This document shows positions 1-7,619 of a DNA stretch of 9,381 nucleotides, piece by piece (position 1 is the stretch's first letter; the number at the start of each line of letters is the position of its first letter). The DNA is from Paracoccaceae bacterium (GTDB taxonomy: Bacteria > Pseudomonadota > Alphaproteobacteria > Rhodobacterales > Rhodobacteraceae), in the NCBI GenBank assembly GCA_003551745.1, contig PUNI01000122.1, positions 1 to 9,381 of the forward strand. Direction: 5' to 3'. The notes beneath the pieces are model-generated. The model searched no databases, had not been told where the DNA came from, and was given only the letters and a program-made list of their open reading frames with translations. Made by a program: the position numbers and the translations under genes.

Positions 1-203
1 CGCTCTATCAGGGCAAGGTGATGATCACCGAAGCGCTCGGCGAGCTCACGGTCCTCCATGTCGAGCGCGGCAACGGCGACAAGGAGTTCCTCGCCAAGCT
101 GCCCGGCATTCATTCGGACCTGCGCGGAAAATCGGTCAAGCTCGCCGCCGACCCGACCAAGGTGCACCTGTTCCATGACGGGCGCTCGCTGCTCTACCGC
201 TGA
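1..203 (+). CDS. ABC transporter ATP-binding protein, C-terminal fragment (partial)
   Basis: The reading frame is already open at base 3 and ends at the TGA at 201-203, so only the last 66 or so residues are present and the start lies before the window. The tail reads ITEALGELTVLHVERG near its start and PTKVHLFHDGRSLLYR at its end. This matches the TOBE domain that closes MalK/UgpC-type (CUT1) importer ATPases, where a 'D-x-x-K/R-x-H-L-F-d' strand followed by a short end is typical. The ATP-binding motifs are outside the window. By family, the protein would power uptake of a sugar, glycerol or glycerol-phosphate at the inner membrane; the substrate cannot be told from this piece. Whether it belongs to an operon upstream cannot be seen. 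It is separated from trkA by about 300 bp, so it is probably a different transcription unit. Confidence 0.8.
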   Translation, partial: LYQGKVMITEALGELTVLHVERGNGDKEFLAKLPGIHSDLRGKSVKLAADPTKVHLFHDGRSLLYR

Positions 204-274
204 GCTCCGAGGCGGTCCGGCGTTGCTCCGGGGAATTCGGAACGGCGCTGCGGGCCGGTTGGCCTGGATAGGCG

Positions 275-300
275 ATGGCTGTCGGACCGGCCACAGCCAT
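275..300. terminator. Inverted repeat after the ABC transporter gene, terminator-like or operator
   Basis: ATGGCTGT (275-282) is repeated in inverted form as ACAGCCAT (293-300). The eight base pairs are perfect, and the stem can add GG/CC inside with one bulged C, leaving a loop of about five bases (ACCGG). It lies about 70 bp after the ABC gene stop. There is no T-run after it on the plus strand (AAAGG follows), so it is not a classical intrinsic terminator. It could cap the upstream mRNA against exonucleases or be a protein-binding site. It also contains an ATG in frame with trkA, which I do not think is used. Confidence 0.4.
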
Positions 301-474
301 AAAGGTTGCCGCACCGCGCTGCGTGCAAGCGATGTGGCCCCGAACCGCGCGGAGGCAGAGGTGGAGGCAGGCCGCCGGCGCCGGTTTCCACCCGCTGCCA
401 CCGCCCGCGCCTCGAGCCGCGGAGCTTTGCCCTCGCGCGATTGACCGGCCGTCCCGCCTCTGCGATGCAAGGGC

Positions 475-492
475 GCGGCCGCTGTGGGCCGC
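475..492 (+). promoter_or_regulatory. Short hairpin just before the trkA ribosome binding site
   Basis: GCGGCC (475-480) and GGCCGC (487-492) form a perfect 6-bp GC stem with a 6-nt loop (GCTGTG). The stem ends at the base before AAAGGG (493-498), the trkA Shine-Dalgarno sequence. Such a position could affect ribosome access. In a genome this GC-rich, short GC stems also arise by chance. Confidence 0.25.
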
Positions 493-505
493 AAAGGGCG
501 GGCGC

Positions 506-1882
506 ATGCGCATCATCATCTGCGGCGCGGGTCAGGTCGGTTGGCAGATCGCCCGTCATCTGGCCGGCGAGGGCAACGATGTCACGGTGGTGGATTCGAA
601 CCCGGCGCTGGTGCGTCGCGCCACCGAGACACTGGAGGTGCGCGGGCTGACCGGCTTCGCCAGCCATCCCGAGGTGCTCGACGCCGCCGGGGCGGCGGAC
701 GCCGACATGATCATCGCCGCCACCTTCTCGGACGAGGTGAACATGGTCACCTGCCAGGTGGCCCATTCCGTCTTCGGCATCACCCGCAAGATCGCCCGCC
801 TGCGCGCCCGCAGCTATACCGACCCGCGCTATGCCGATCTCTACCGGCGCGAGCATCTGCCCATCGACGTCATCATCAGCCCCGAGCGGGAGGTCGCCGA
901 GGCCGCGCTGCAGCGCCTGCGCGCGCCGGCGGCTTTCGACGCCGAGGCCTTCTTCGGCGGCAGGGCCCAGCTTCTGGGCATCGGTCTCGATGGAAGCTGC
1001 CCAGTGCTGAACACCCCGCTGAGCCAGCTCACCGAGCTTTTCTCGACCCTGCGCGCGGTCGTCGTGGGCGTGCGCAGGAACCAGAGGCTCTTCGCGCCGG
1101 ATCCGACCGACCAGCTCTTCGCCGACGACAGCGTCTATGTCGTCACCCACATGGACGACCAGAACCGGACGCTGGAGATCTTCGGAAAACAGATCGCCAC
1201 GCAGGAGCGGGTGGTTATCGTAGGCGCCGGCAACGTCGGGCTGGGGGTGGCGCAGGCGCTGGAGACGGGCCGCCAGCGGATGCGCGTGCGGCTGGTCGAA
1301 CTCGACCGCGGCCGTGCCGAGCGGGCCGCCGACGCGCTGGAGCGGACGGTGGTGCTCAACGGCGACGGGCTTGACGCGGATCTGCTGGACGAGGCCGGCA
1401 TCGCACGCGCGGATGCCGTGCTGACGCTGACCAATGACGACAAGACCAACATGCTTTCGGCGGTGCGGGCCAAGACCATGGGCTGTCCGCTCGCGATCGC
1501 GCTGGTGAACGACCCCGCGCTGACGCCTCTGATGGCGCCCCTCGGCGTCGACGCCTACATCAACCCGCGTGCCACGACCGTGTCGTCGATCCTGCGCCAT
1601 GTCCGCCATGGCCGGGTGCGCCAGATCTATTCGATCGGCGATGGCGAAGCCGAGGTGATGGAGGCCCAGGTGCTGTCGTCCTCTCCGATCGCGGGCCGCC
1701 GGATCCGCGACATCGACTTTCCGGAAGGCGCACTGGTGGGGGCGGTGCTGAAGAAGGGCGAGGTCGTCAGGCCGCGTGGCGAGACGCTGCTGGAAGTCGG
1801 CGACATGGTTGTGATCTTCGCACTGGCCTCCGACGTGCACGAGGTCGAGCACCTCGTGCAGGTGTCGGTCGATTACTTCTAG
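506..1882 (+). CDS. trkA: Trk system potassium uptake regulatory protein TrkA
   Basis: The 458-residue product is the same length as E. coli TrkA. It is the cytoplasmic NAD(H)-binding subunit that controls potassium uptake through TrkH. The protein is a tandem repeat of two RCK units. The first Rossmann fold starts at the N-terminus with GAGQVG (residues 7-12) and an acidic residue at the end of strand two (D30, in TVVDSN). The second has GAGNVG at 240-245. Each is followed by a TrkA-C domain, for example the stretch ending DSVYVVT and the one ending GDMVVIFA near the C-terminus. I chose the ATG at 506 because MRIIICGAGQVG is the usual TrkA start and AAAGGG (493-498) lies 7 nt before it. The open frame runs back to 275, but the extra 77 residues are low-complexity and unlike TrkA. 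trkH follows after 9 bp, so the two are very probably co-transcribed. Confidence 0.96.
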   Translation: MRIIICGAGQVGWQIARHLAGEGNDVTVVDSNPALVRRATETLEVRGLTGFASHPEVLDAAGAADADMIIAATFSDEVNMVTCQVAHSVFGITRKIARLRARSYTDPRYADLYRREHLPIDVIISPEREVAEAALQRLRAPAAFDAEAFFGGRAQLLGIGLDGSCPVLNTPLSQLTELFSTLRAVVVGVRRNQRLFAPDPTDQLFADDSVYVVTHMDDQNRTLEIFGKQIATQERVVIVGAGNVGLGVAQALETGRQRMRVRLVELDRGRAERAADALERTVVLNGDGLDADLLDEAGIARADAVLTLTNDDKTNMLSAVRAKTMGCPLAIALVNDPALTPLMAPLGVDAYINPRATTVSSILRHVRHGRVRQIYSIGDGEAEVMEAQVLSSSPIAGRRIRDIDFPEGALVGAVLKKGEVVRPRGETLLEVGDMVVIFALASDVHEVEHLVQVSVDYF

Positions 1883-1891
1883 GGGGAGGGG

Positions 1892-3415
1892 GTGGGGCCG
1901 CGCCTGCTGAAGCTGCCTCTGCTGGTGATCCTGATCGGTATCTCCGCCGGGGCGATGCTGGCGCCGGCCGGTCTTGCGGCCGCCACAGGAGATACCGCCT
2001 CGGCGGCGGCCTTCGCGAAGGCGGCGCTCCTGGTCGCGATCCTCGCGGCGGTGCTGGGCGCAGCGACGCTGCGCTACCGCCCGCAGAATGCGGTACGCAG
2101 TGTCTTTCTCTCGCTGCTCGGGGCCTATGCCGTGCTGCCGCCGCTGATGGCACTGCCGATGGCCGAGGCGACGCCCGGGCTTGCCTTCGCGGATGCCTGG
2201 TTCGAGATGGTGTCGAGCTTTACGACCACGGGCGCCACCATCCTTGTTGATCCGGCAAATGTGCCGATGGCGGTGCATCTGTGGAACGCGACCGTGGGCT
2301 GGCTGGGCGGCTTCTTCGTACTGCTCGCCGCCACGGCCCTGCTGGCGCCGCTCAACCTGGGCGGGCTGGAGATCGAATCCCCGCGGCCCGTCGGGCGGCT
2401 GGCCTTCACTGCCACGCCGATCCACTTCGAGGCCGACAGCGGCCAGCGCGCGGTTGCCAGCCTTCGGATGCTGGCCCCTGCCTATGCCGGGATCACGGCC
2501 GTGCTCTGGATCGCGCTGATGGCCTCCGGTTCGGCCCCCTTCGTGGGGCTCTGTCATGCCATGGGCGTGCTCGCGACCTCCGGGATCTCGCCTGTGGGTG
2601 GGCTCGAGCCGGGCGGCGCGGGGCGGATCGGCGAAGTGCTCGTCCTGCTGGCCTTCGTCTTCGCGGTGACGCGGCGGAGCCTGCCGGGCGCCCCCCAGAC
2701 CGGCCGCCGCCGCGCGTTCCACCGCGACCCCGAACTGCGACTGGCCCTCTTCTGCATCCTCGGCATGACGCTGCTCCTTCTGCTGCGCCATGCTGCGGCG
2801 GCCGTCGTCGAGCCCCCCGTCCAGACCGGGCTCGCCGCTTTGCTTAGCGCGGTCTGGGGCACGGTCTTCACCCTCGCCTCGTTCCTCGTGACGGCCGGCT
2901 ATGTCTCGGCGGACTGGGCCGGCGCGGAGGCGCTCCTGCGACTGGGGACGCCCGGGCTCCTGCTGGCTGGCTTCGCCCTGATCGGCGGCGGTGTCGCCAC
3001 CACCGCAGGCGGCATCCGGCTGCTGCGCGTCCTCGCGCTGGTCCGGCAGGGCCAGCACGAGATGCACATGCTGCTGCAGCCCTCGCTGGTGGCCGGCGGC
3101 GGCCGACGGGCCCGGCACCTGCGCAGCGACGGCGCCTATCTCGGTTGGGTCGCCTTCATGCTGTTCGTGGTCAGCCTCGCCATCGCCGTCGCGGCCCTGG
3201 CCCTCGGCGGCCTTTCCTTCGAGGACGCGTTGCTGCTGGCGATCGCTGCGCTGACAACCACCGGCCCGCTTCTGGCGGCGGCTGCGGAGCCGGGCCTGTC
3301 TTTCGCCGGGCTCGACGGCACGCAGAAGGCGATCACGGCCGTCGTCATGGTGTTCGGGCGCCTGGAACTGCTGGCGCTGGTCGCCCTGCTGGTGCCCGAA
3401 TCCTGGCGGCGTTAA
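1892..3415 (+). CDS. trkH: Trk-type potassium transporter membrane subunit TrkH
   Basis: This is a 507-residue, very hydrophobic protein of the TrkH/KtrB superfamily, the inner-membrane potassium-translocating subunit that works with TrkA. Four pore repeats each offer the selectivity-filter glycine: TTTGAT (G114), ATSGIS (G231), VTAGY (G336) and TTTGP (G458). [12 protein letters not shown] (365-376) matches the glycine-rich gating loop in the third repeat and is followed by a basic stretch. The length is slightly above E. coli TrkH (483). The start is GTG at 1892. The frame is the same as that of trkA, with only the trkA stop between them, so no earlier start is possible. The purine-rich AGGGGGAGGGG run overlaps the trkA stop and sits very close to the GTG, which suggests translation coupled to trkA. 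A later in-frame GTG at 1925 would cut into the first membrane helix and is less likely. Confidence 0.93.
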   Translation: MGPRLLKLPLLVILIGISAGAMLAPAGLAAATGDTASAAAFAKAALLVAILAAVLGAATLRYRPQNAVRSVFLSLLGAYAVLPPLMALPMAEATPGLAFADAWFEMVSSFTTTGATILVDPANVPMAVHLWNATVGWLGGFFVLLAATALLAPLNLGGLEIESPRPVGRLAFTATPIHFEADSGQRAVASLRMLAPAYAGITAVLWIALMASGSAPFVGLCHAMGVLATSGISPVGGLEPGGAGRIGEVLVLLAFVFAVTRRSLPGAPQTGRRRAFHRDPELRLALFCILGMTLLLLLRHAAAAVVEPPVQTGLAALLSAVWGTVFTLASFLVTAGYVSADWAGAEALLRLGTPGLLLAGFALIGGGVATTAGGIRLLRVLALVRQGQHEMHMLLQPSLVAGGGRRARHLRSDGAYLGWVAFMLFVVSLAIAVAALALGGLSFEDALLLAIAALTTTGPLLAAAAEPGLSFAGLDGTQKAITAVVMVFGRLELLALVALLVPESWRR

Positions 3416-3442
3416 GCGGGATCGGGGCCACAGGATTTGGGG

Positions 3443-3471
3443 TGGAAACTTTCCGGCACGCGCTCCATACT
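3443..3471 (+). promoter_or_regulatory. Candidate hfq promoter
   Basis: TGGAAA (3443-3448) and CATACT (3466-3471) each match the sigma70 consensus hexamers at four of six positions and are separated by exactly 17 bp. The predicted start is near 3478, giving a leader of about 80 nt. The -35 half overlaps a small perfect inverted repeat, GGAAA-C-TTTCC (3444-3454), which could be an operator. Heat-shock-type sigma factors in this group also use similar -35/-10 spacing, so the sigma factor cannot be assigned from sequence alone. Confidence 0.4.
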
Positions 3472-3474
3472 TTT

Positions 3475-3500
3475 GTTGCGCGCAGACCCCTGCGTGCAAC
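3475..3500 (+). promoter_or_regulatory. Stem-loop at the predicted 5' end of the hfq mRNA
   Basis: GTTGCGCGC (3475-3483) pairs with GCGTGCAAC (3492-3500) to give a 9-bp stem with one G-U pair and an 8-nt loop (AGACCCCT). There is no T-run after it, so it is not an intrinsic terminator for trkH. If the promoter call is right, transcripts would begin inside or just before this stem. It could stabilise or regulate the hfq message. Confidence 0.45.
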
Positions 3501-3557
3501 CAAGGCGCGAACGGGCAAGACCCGCGGACTCTAGAAAAACGACAGGGGCACCACCCG

Positions 3558-3791
3558 ATGGCATCGGAACGACAGAATCTTCAGGACGCTTTTCTCAATC
3601 ATGTGCGCAAGAACAAGACCCCGGTGACGGTATTCCTCATCAATGGCGTCAAGCTGCAGGGGGTCATCACCTGGTTCGACAATTTCTGTGTGCTTCTGCG
3701 CCGGGACGGGCAGTCGCAGCTCGTCTACAAGCACGCCATTTCCACCATCATGCCGGGCCAGCCCATCACGCTTTATGAAGCCGAGAGCTGA
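3558..3791 (+). CDS. hfq: RNA chaperone Hfq
   Basis: This 77-residue protein is full length for an alphaproteobacterial Hfq, which lacks the long C-terminal tail of E. coli Hfq (102 residues). It forms a hexameric ring that pairs small RNAs with mRNAs. The Sm1 motif covers about residues 23-48 (with NGVKLQG at 29-35 and FDNF at 40-43). The Sm2 motif contains Y57-K58-H59 followed by AIST, the conserved proximal-face signature. Q9 and D10 correspond to E. coli Q8 and D9. The rim patch is R17-K18-N19-K20 where E. coli has RRER, so it is basic but with only one arginine. The ATG has AGGGG 9 nt upstream. hflX follows after 18 bp, the same neighbour as in many proteobacteria. Confidence 0.97.
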   Translation: MASERQNLQDAFLNHVRKNKTPVTVFLINGVKLQGVITWFDNFCVLLRRDGQSQLVYKHAISTIMPGQPITLYEAES

Positions 3792-3795
3792 CGCT

Positions 3796-3807
3796 CCGCG
3801 CGCGCGG
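3796..3807. repeat. 12-bp GC palindrome between hfq and hflX
   Basis: CCGCGCGCGCGG is a perfect palindrome that fills most of the 18-bp gap and ends 2 bp before the hflX GTG. It occupies the place where a Shine-Dalgarno sequence would be expected. It is alternating C/G, so its significance in GC-rich DNA is uncertain. Confidence 0.35.
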
Positions 3808-3809
3808 CC

Positions 3810-5105
3810 GTGATCGAGACCGACGAACGCGGCGGGCCGGGCGGAACCCGCACGACCCGCGCGATGGTTCTGCACCCCGATATCCGGGCGCACCCCGGCC
3901 GCCGCGATCCCGAGGCCGCGCTCGCCGAAGCGGTGGCCCTCGCCGAGGCCCTCCCGGGGCTCGAGGTGGTGGGGGCCGAGGTCGTGCCGCTGCCGAAGGT
4001 CCAGCCCGGGCGCCTGTTCGGAAAGGGCAAGCTGGAGGAACTCGGCGCCCGGCTCGCCGAGGCCGACGTCGAGCTGGTGCTGGTGGACGGGCCGGTGACA
4101 CCGGTGCAGCAGCGCAATCTCGAGCGCGACTGGAAGGTCAAGCTGCTCGACCGCACAGGGCTGATCCTCGAGATCTTCGCCGACCGCGCGCGCACCCGGG
4201 AGGGCGTCCTGCAGGTGGAGCTGGCGGCCCTGAGCTATCAGCGCACCCGGCTGGTGCGGGCCTGGACGCACCTGGAGCGGCAGCGCGGCGGGCTCGGCTT
4301 CGTCGGCGGACCGGGCGAGACCCAGATCGAGGCCGACCGCCGCGCGCTCGACGAGGCGATGGCGCGGCTGCGCCGGCAGCTTGCGAAGGTGGTCAAGACC
4401 CGCGAGCTGCACCGGGCCGCGCGCCGCAAGGTGCCCTATCCGGTGGTCGCGCTGGTCGGCTACACCAACGCCGGCAAGTCGACGCTCTTCAACCGCCTGA
4501 CCGGGGCCGAGGTGGTGGCGAAGGACATGCTCTTCGCCACCCTCGATCCGACCATGCGCGCGATCCAGCTGCCCGGCGGCACGCGGGCGATCCTCTCCGA
4601 TACCGTGGGCTTCATCTCGGATCTGCCGACCCAGCTTGTCGCCGCCTTCCGCGCGACGCTCGAGGAGGTGCTGGAGGCCGACGTGATCCTGCATGTCCGC
4701 GACATCTCCCATCCCGAGACCGAGGAGCAGGCCACCGATGTCCGCGCCATCCTCTCCGATCTGGGGGTGGGCGCGGAGACGCCGGTGATCGAGGTGTGGA
4801 ACAAGATCGATCTCCTCGACGAGGCCGGGGCCGCCCGCCATGCCGCCCGGGCCGCGCGGGCCGAGGAGGTGGTTCTGGCCTCGGCCCTGGACGGCCATGG
4901 GCTGCCGCAACTCCTCGGTGCGGTGGAAGGCGCGCTCGGCGAGGAGCGACAGCGCTGCGAGCTGCATCTGCCCTTCGCCGAGGGCCGCCGGCGCGCCTGG
5001 CTCTACGAGGCCGGTGTGGTGGAGGCCGAGCGCGAGGACGCCGACGGGCTGCACCTCACGGTGCGCTGGACGCCCCGACAGGCACAGCGCTTCCGCGATC
5101 TCTGA
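3810..5105 (+). CDS. hflX: GTPase HflX, ribosome-associated
   Basis: This 431-residue protein is a TRAFAC-class GTPase of the HflX family, which binds the 50S subunit and splits stalled 70S ribosomes under stress in the cytoplasm. The N-terminal HflX domain carries the family marks GRLFGKGK, DRTGLILEIFADRARTREG and the glycine-rich GGLGFVGGPGETQIE before a helical linker. The GTPase domain shows G1 GYTNAGKST (217-225), G2 FATLDPT (242-248), G3 DTVGF (264-268), G4 NKID (331-334) and G5 SAL (358-360). The start is GTG at 3810. No Shine-Dalgarno sequence precedes it, so translation may be coupled to hfq. An in-frame ATG at 3864 would remove 18 residues and leave almost nothing before the VLHP strand, so I prefer the GTG. 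The gene is probably co-transcribed with hfq. Confidence 0.95.
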   Translation: MIETDERGGPGGTRTTRAMVLHPDIRAHPGRRDPEAALAEAVALAEALPGLEVVGAEVVPLPKVQPGRLFGKGKLEELGARLAEADVELVLVDGPVTPVQQRNLERDWKVKLLDRTGLILEIFADRARTREGVLQVELAALSYQRTRLVRAWTHLERQRGGLGFVGGPGETQIEADRRALDEAMARLRRQLAKVVKTRELHRAARRKVPYPVVALVGYTNAGKSTLFNRLTGAEVVAKDMLFATLDPTMRAIQLPGGTRAILSDTVGFISDLPTQLVAAFRATLEEVLEADVILHVRDISHPETEEQATDVRAILSDLGVGAETPVIEVWNKIDLLDEAGAARHAARAARAEEVVLASALDGHGLPQLLGAVEGALGEERQRCELHLPFAEGRRRAWLYEAGVVEAEREDADGLHLTVRWTPRQAQRFRDL

Positions 5106-5123
5106 ACCTTGCAGGTGGGGGGC

Positions 5124-5142
5124 GGCCGCGCCGGACGCGGCC
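5124..5142. terminator. GC hairpin between convergent hflX and acylase genes
   Basis: GGCCGCG (5124-5130) and CGCGGCC (5136-5142) form a perfect 7-bp stem with a 5-nt loop (CCGGA), 19 bp after the hflX stop and 17 bp before the end of the convergent acylase gene. There is no T-run on either strand. It could act as a shared factor-assisted terminator or as a 3'-end stabiliser. Confidence 0.45.
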
Positions 5143-5159
5143 CGTGCCCATGCCGGCTT

Positions 5160-7619
5160 TCAGCGCGGCTCCAGCCGGGTGATGCCGACCGCCCCGGCGC
5201 GTGCGAGGTCGGGATCGAGGCTCATGGGGATGTACTCGCCGCGCCGCCACAGCTCGCCCAGATCGTCATAGTGGCGGCTGAGCGGGTTGCCCGACTGCCC
5301 GGTGGCAATCACGAAAACCGAGCTGTCGGGGTCGGCGAAGTCGTAGACCCCGCGGAAGCCGGCGCCGTGGACATTCAGGAAGGGATTGTCGCCGCTCCCC
5401 GCCGTCAGCCCGCGGTTGAGCGTCTGGTCGCCGCCGCTCGTCGACTGGCGGAGATTCACGAAATGCCGCAGGAGCCGGACATCGCCCAGAACCGGGTGGT
5501 CGTGCGTGGCCTGGTGCGCGTCGCCCCAGCGCCAGCTCTCGGGGTTGCGCCCATAGCGTTCGCTGAGCTGCAGCAGTGCGTCGTCGAGCGCAAGCCGGGC
5601 CATGTCGGTGCAGGTCTCCCGGACCGAGGACTGCACCACGTTGCACCATTCGCCCGCGCCGTCGACGTCGCGAAAAACGCGCTCGATGAACACCGGTTCA
5701 ACATGGGGGAAAGCGGCCGCGAGGGGGCCGATCTCGTCGCGGATCAGGCGCTGCTGCAGCGCGCGCATCCAGGCGGCATAGATCAGTGGCTCGGGCAGAT
5801 GCTCGTTCATCTCGCCGTTCCAGTCGGCCAGAAGCTGCAGGGCGCGCTGGCGCAGCCGCTCCTGCGTGCCGGCGGCGGCAGCCTCTCCGGTGAACCACAG
5901 ATCGGCCGCCACCAGCGGCAACAGCGTGCGCGCGGCCTGGCTGACGGTGTCGAGCTGCGCCTCGATGAAGCTGTCGCGCGTGTGCACCTCGCGGTCGCCC
6001 ATCAGCCGCAACCAGCGCTGGATGCGCTGCGTGTCGCCCCAGTCGAAGCTGACATGCAGCGGAAAGGGCCGTTCCAGCGGCTTGTTGTTGGTGTTGCCCA
6101 GCAGCCCGCTGGAGGGGTTCTCGAAGCGTGGATTGGCCGAATAGGGCAGGCGGCCCTGCCAGCGGTTCTCGGCGATCCATCCCGGGGCGGGCAGGCGGCC
6201 CTGAGTCTGATGGCGCGAGTCGCGCCGCGGCATCGCGCCCACCATCTGCATGGCGATCCGGTCACGGTCGGCCAGCATCAGGTTCTGCGCGGGTGCAACA
6301 TGCTGGGCACCGGCGACGATGGCCTCGGCCACCGAGCCCGCGCGCATCAGGCGCATCGCCGCCGTCATCGTGGTGTCGGCGTCGTCGAGCAGCGTCCAGG
6401 ACAGCGCCATGACATGGCCCGGCGGGGTGATGCTGGCCAGATCGGCATGGCTGCCAGGCAGCACGGGGCCGTTCTCCGTCCAGCGGAGGGTCAGCGTCAG
6501 CGGCTCGCCGCCGGCGACCCGGACGATGGAGCGGCGGGTCTCGAACTCGGCCCATCCCTCGGGCGTGCGATACTGCTGGGGATTCTCCGGGTTCAGCTCC
6601 TCGACGAAGAGATCCTGGTCGTCGAGATAGGCCGTCGTCAGGCCCCAGCCGAGCCGGTCGCTGCGACCCGACAGCACCAGAGGGACGCCGGGGATGGTGC
6701 CGCCGATCACGCCGCCGCTGCCCAGCTCCAGCCGGGCCAGATACCAGATCGACGGCGCCGAGAAGGGCAGATGCGGATCATTGGCCAGCAGCGCGCCGCC
6801 CGCGGCCGAGCGGCTTGGCGCTGCGGCAAAGGCATTGGAGGCCCCCGCGAAGGCGCGCCCGGGCAGGGTGGAGAGCGGCGTGTGCGCGAGATCGACGGCG
6901 GCGTCCGACGGCGCCACATCGGGAAAGAGGCTCGCGAAGTCGGGCAGGGCGGCGATGCCCGAGCCCGGCGTGTCCGGCATCAGATCGCGCAGCCGGTCGT
7001 CCTCCAGCAGCAGCGACAGCCGGGCGCGCAGCACCTCGCGCTCCAGATGGCTGGCGGTCTGCACCCCCATCAGCTTGACCAGCGCGATCGAGTCGGCCGG
7101 TTGCCACAGCGCGATCTCCTGCGGAAAGAGGAAGAACTCCGGGGCGCCGCGTCCGCGGGCCTCCGCGCTCACATGCGCGATCCACGCGTTCACGCCCCGG
7201 GCATAGGCCTCCAGCGCCGTGCGGGTATAGCTGTCCTGCGCCGCAACGGAGCGCTGTGCCAGCGTGTAGAGGTCGAGGCGGCGCATGAACTCGTCGGTGC
7301 GCAGCGTGCGCGCGCCGAACACCTCCGACAGCCGGCCCTGCGCGGTGCGGCGCAGCACGATCATCTGCCAGAGCCTGTCCTGGGCATGGGCAAGGCCGAG
7401 GCCGAAGAAGACATCGGCGTCGCTGTCGCCGAAGATATGCGGCACGTTCGCAGGATCGCGCACGATCTCCACCGGGCCCGACAGGCCTGCCACGGCCAGC
7501 GTGGCCGAATAATCCGGAAGCGAGCGCGAGACGAAGTGGTGCATCAGCAGCGCCGCCGCGGCGGCAAGCGCGGCAAGCCCGAGGAAGATGCGGATCATCC
7601 AGCGCAGGAGGGTCAGCAT
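5160..7619 (-). CDS. Penicillin acylase family protein (peptidase S45, Ntn hydrolase), membrane-anchored or exported
   Basis: The 819-residue product fits the self-cleaving penicillin acylase family, which hydrolyses amide bonds of acylated compounds outside the cytoplasm. A hydrophobic segment (about residues 6-26) after a short basic N-terminus is a signal or anchor. LPDYS, then GPVEIVRDPANVPHIF and FGLGLAHAQDRLWQM are alpha-chain signatures. The predicted nucleophile is S261 in GASNAFA, where autocleavage would leave a beta chain of about 559 residues, close to the E. coli enzyme. NDPHL, GWGLTT and NTNNKP (509-514, likely oxyanion asparagine) follow. C659 and C670 could form a disulfide. 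The substrate is unknown: penicillin G, acyl-homoserine lactones or other amides are all possible. The frame is open to an ATG at 7676. I prefer the ATG at 7619 because the extra 19 residues are not signal-like and no ribosome binding site precedes 7676. Confidence 0.88.
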   Translation of the reverse strand: MLTLLRWMIRIFLGLAALAAAAALLMHHFVSRSLPDYSATLAVAGLSGPVEIVRDPANVPHIFGDSDADVFFGLGLAHAQDRLWQMIVLRRTAQGRLSEVFGARTLRTDEFMRRLDLYTLAQRSVAAQDSYTRTALEAYARGVNAWIAHVSAEARGRGAPEFFLFPQEIALWQPADSIALVKLMGVQTASHLEREVLRARLSLLLEDDRLRDLMPDTPGSGIAALPDFASLFPDVAPSDAAVDLAHTPLSTLPGRAFAGASNAFAAAPSRSAAGGALLANDPHLPFSAPSIWYLARLELGSGGVIGGTIPGVPLVLSGRSDRLGWGLTTAYLDDQDLFVEELNPENPQQYRTPEGWAEFETRRSIVRVAGGEPLTLTLRWTENGPVLPGSHADLASITPPGHVMALSWTLLDDADTTMTAAMRLMRAGSVAEAIVAGAQHVAPAQNLMLADRDRIAMQMVGAMPRRDSRHQTQGRLPAPGWIAENRWQGRLPYSANPRFENPSSGLLGNTNNKPLERPFPLHVSFDWGDTQRIQRWLRLMGDREVHTRDSFIEAQLDTVSQAARTLLPLVAADLWFTGEAAAAGTQERLRQRALQLLADWNGEMNEHLPEPLIYAAWMRALQQRLIRDEIGPLAAAFPHVEPVFIERVFRDVDGAGEWCNVVQSSVRETCTDMARLALDDALLQLSERYGRNPESWRWGDAHQATHDHPVLGDVRLLRHFVNLRQSTSGGDQTLNRGLTAGSGDNPFLNVHGAGFRGVYDFADPDSSVFVIATGQSGNPLSRHYDDLGELWRRGEYIPMSLDPDLARAGAVGITRLEPR

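Larger units (their letters stand above)
204..505. other. Intergenic region between the ABC transporter gene and trkA
   Basis: This stretch of about 300 bp has no coding sequence I can support. Open frames cross it in several phases, but they give Pro/Ala/Arg-rich translations typical of GC-rich non-coding DNA. It contains an inverted repeat at 275-300 and a short hairpin at 475-492 directly before the trkA ribosome binding site. A weak promoter-like pair is TTGACC (441-446), 17 bp, GATGCA (464-469). The -35 half is good and the -10 half is poor, so it is only a candidate trkA promoter. If it were used, the leader would be about 30 nt. Confidence 0.5.
3416..3557. other. Intergenic region between trkH and hfq
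   Basis: This 142-bp gap holds a candidate promoter, a leader hairpin and the hfq ribosome binding site (AGGGG at 3544-3548, 9 nt before the ATG). There is also a long-loop inverted repeat, AATCCTG (3399-3405, in the last codons of trkH) with CAGGATT (3431-3437). Its loop of about 25 nt and lack of a T-run make it a weak terminator candidate for the trkAH message. Confidence 0.5.

Noticed and set aside
275..505. N-terminal extension of TrkA by 77 residues from the ATG at 275
   Set aside because: The extension is Pro/Arg/Ala-rich and unlike any TrkA. The start at 506 has a ribosome binding site and gives the family's exact length.
3399..3437. AATCCTG/CAGGATT inverted repeat around the trkH stop as an intrinsic terminator
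   Set aside because: The loop is about 25 nt, the stem only 7 bp, and there is no T-run, so I keep it only as a remark.
194..3499. Very long minus-strand open frame (about 1100 codons) opposite trkA and trkH
   Set aside because: Its translation is rich in His, Gln, Arg and Gly with no domain. It mirrors genes whose GC-rich third positions suppress antisense stops, and TrkA and TrkH on the plus strand are certain.
3531..5054. 507-codon minus-strand open frame opposite hfq and hflX
   Set aside because: Antisense shadow of well-identified genes, with low-complexity composition and no family resemblance.
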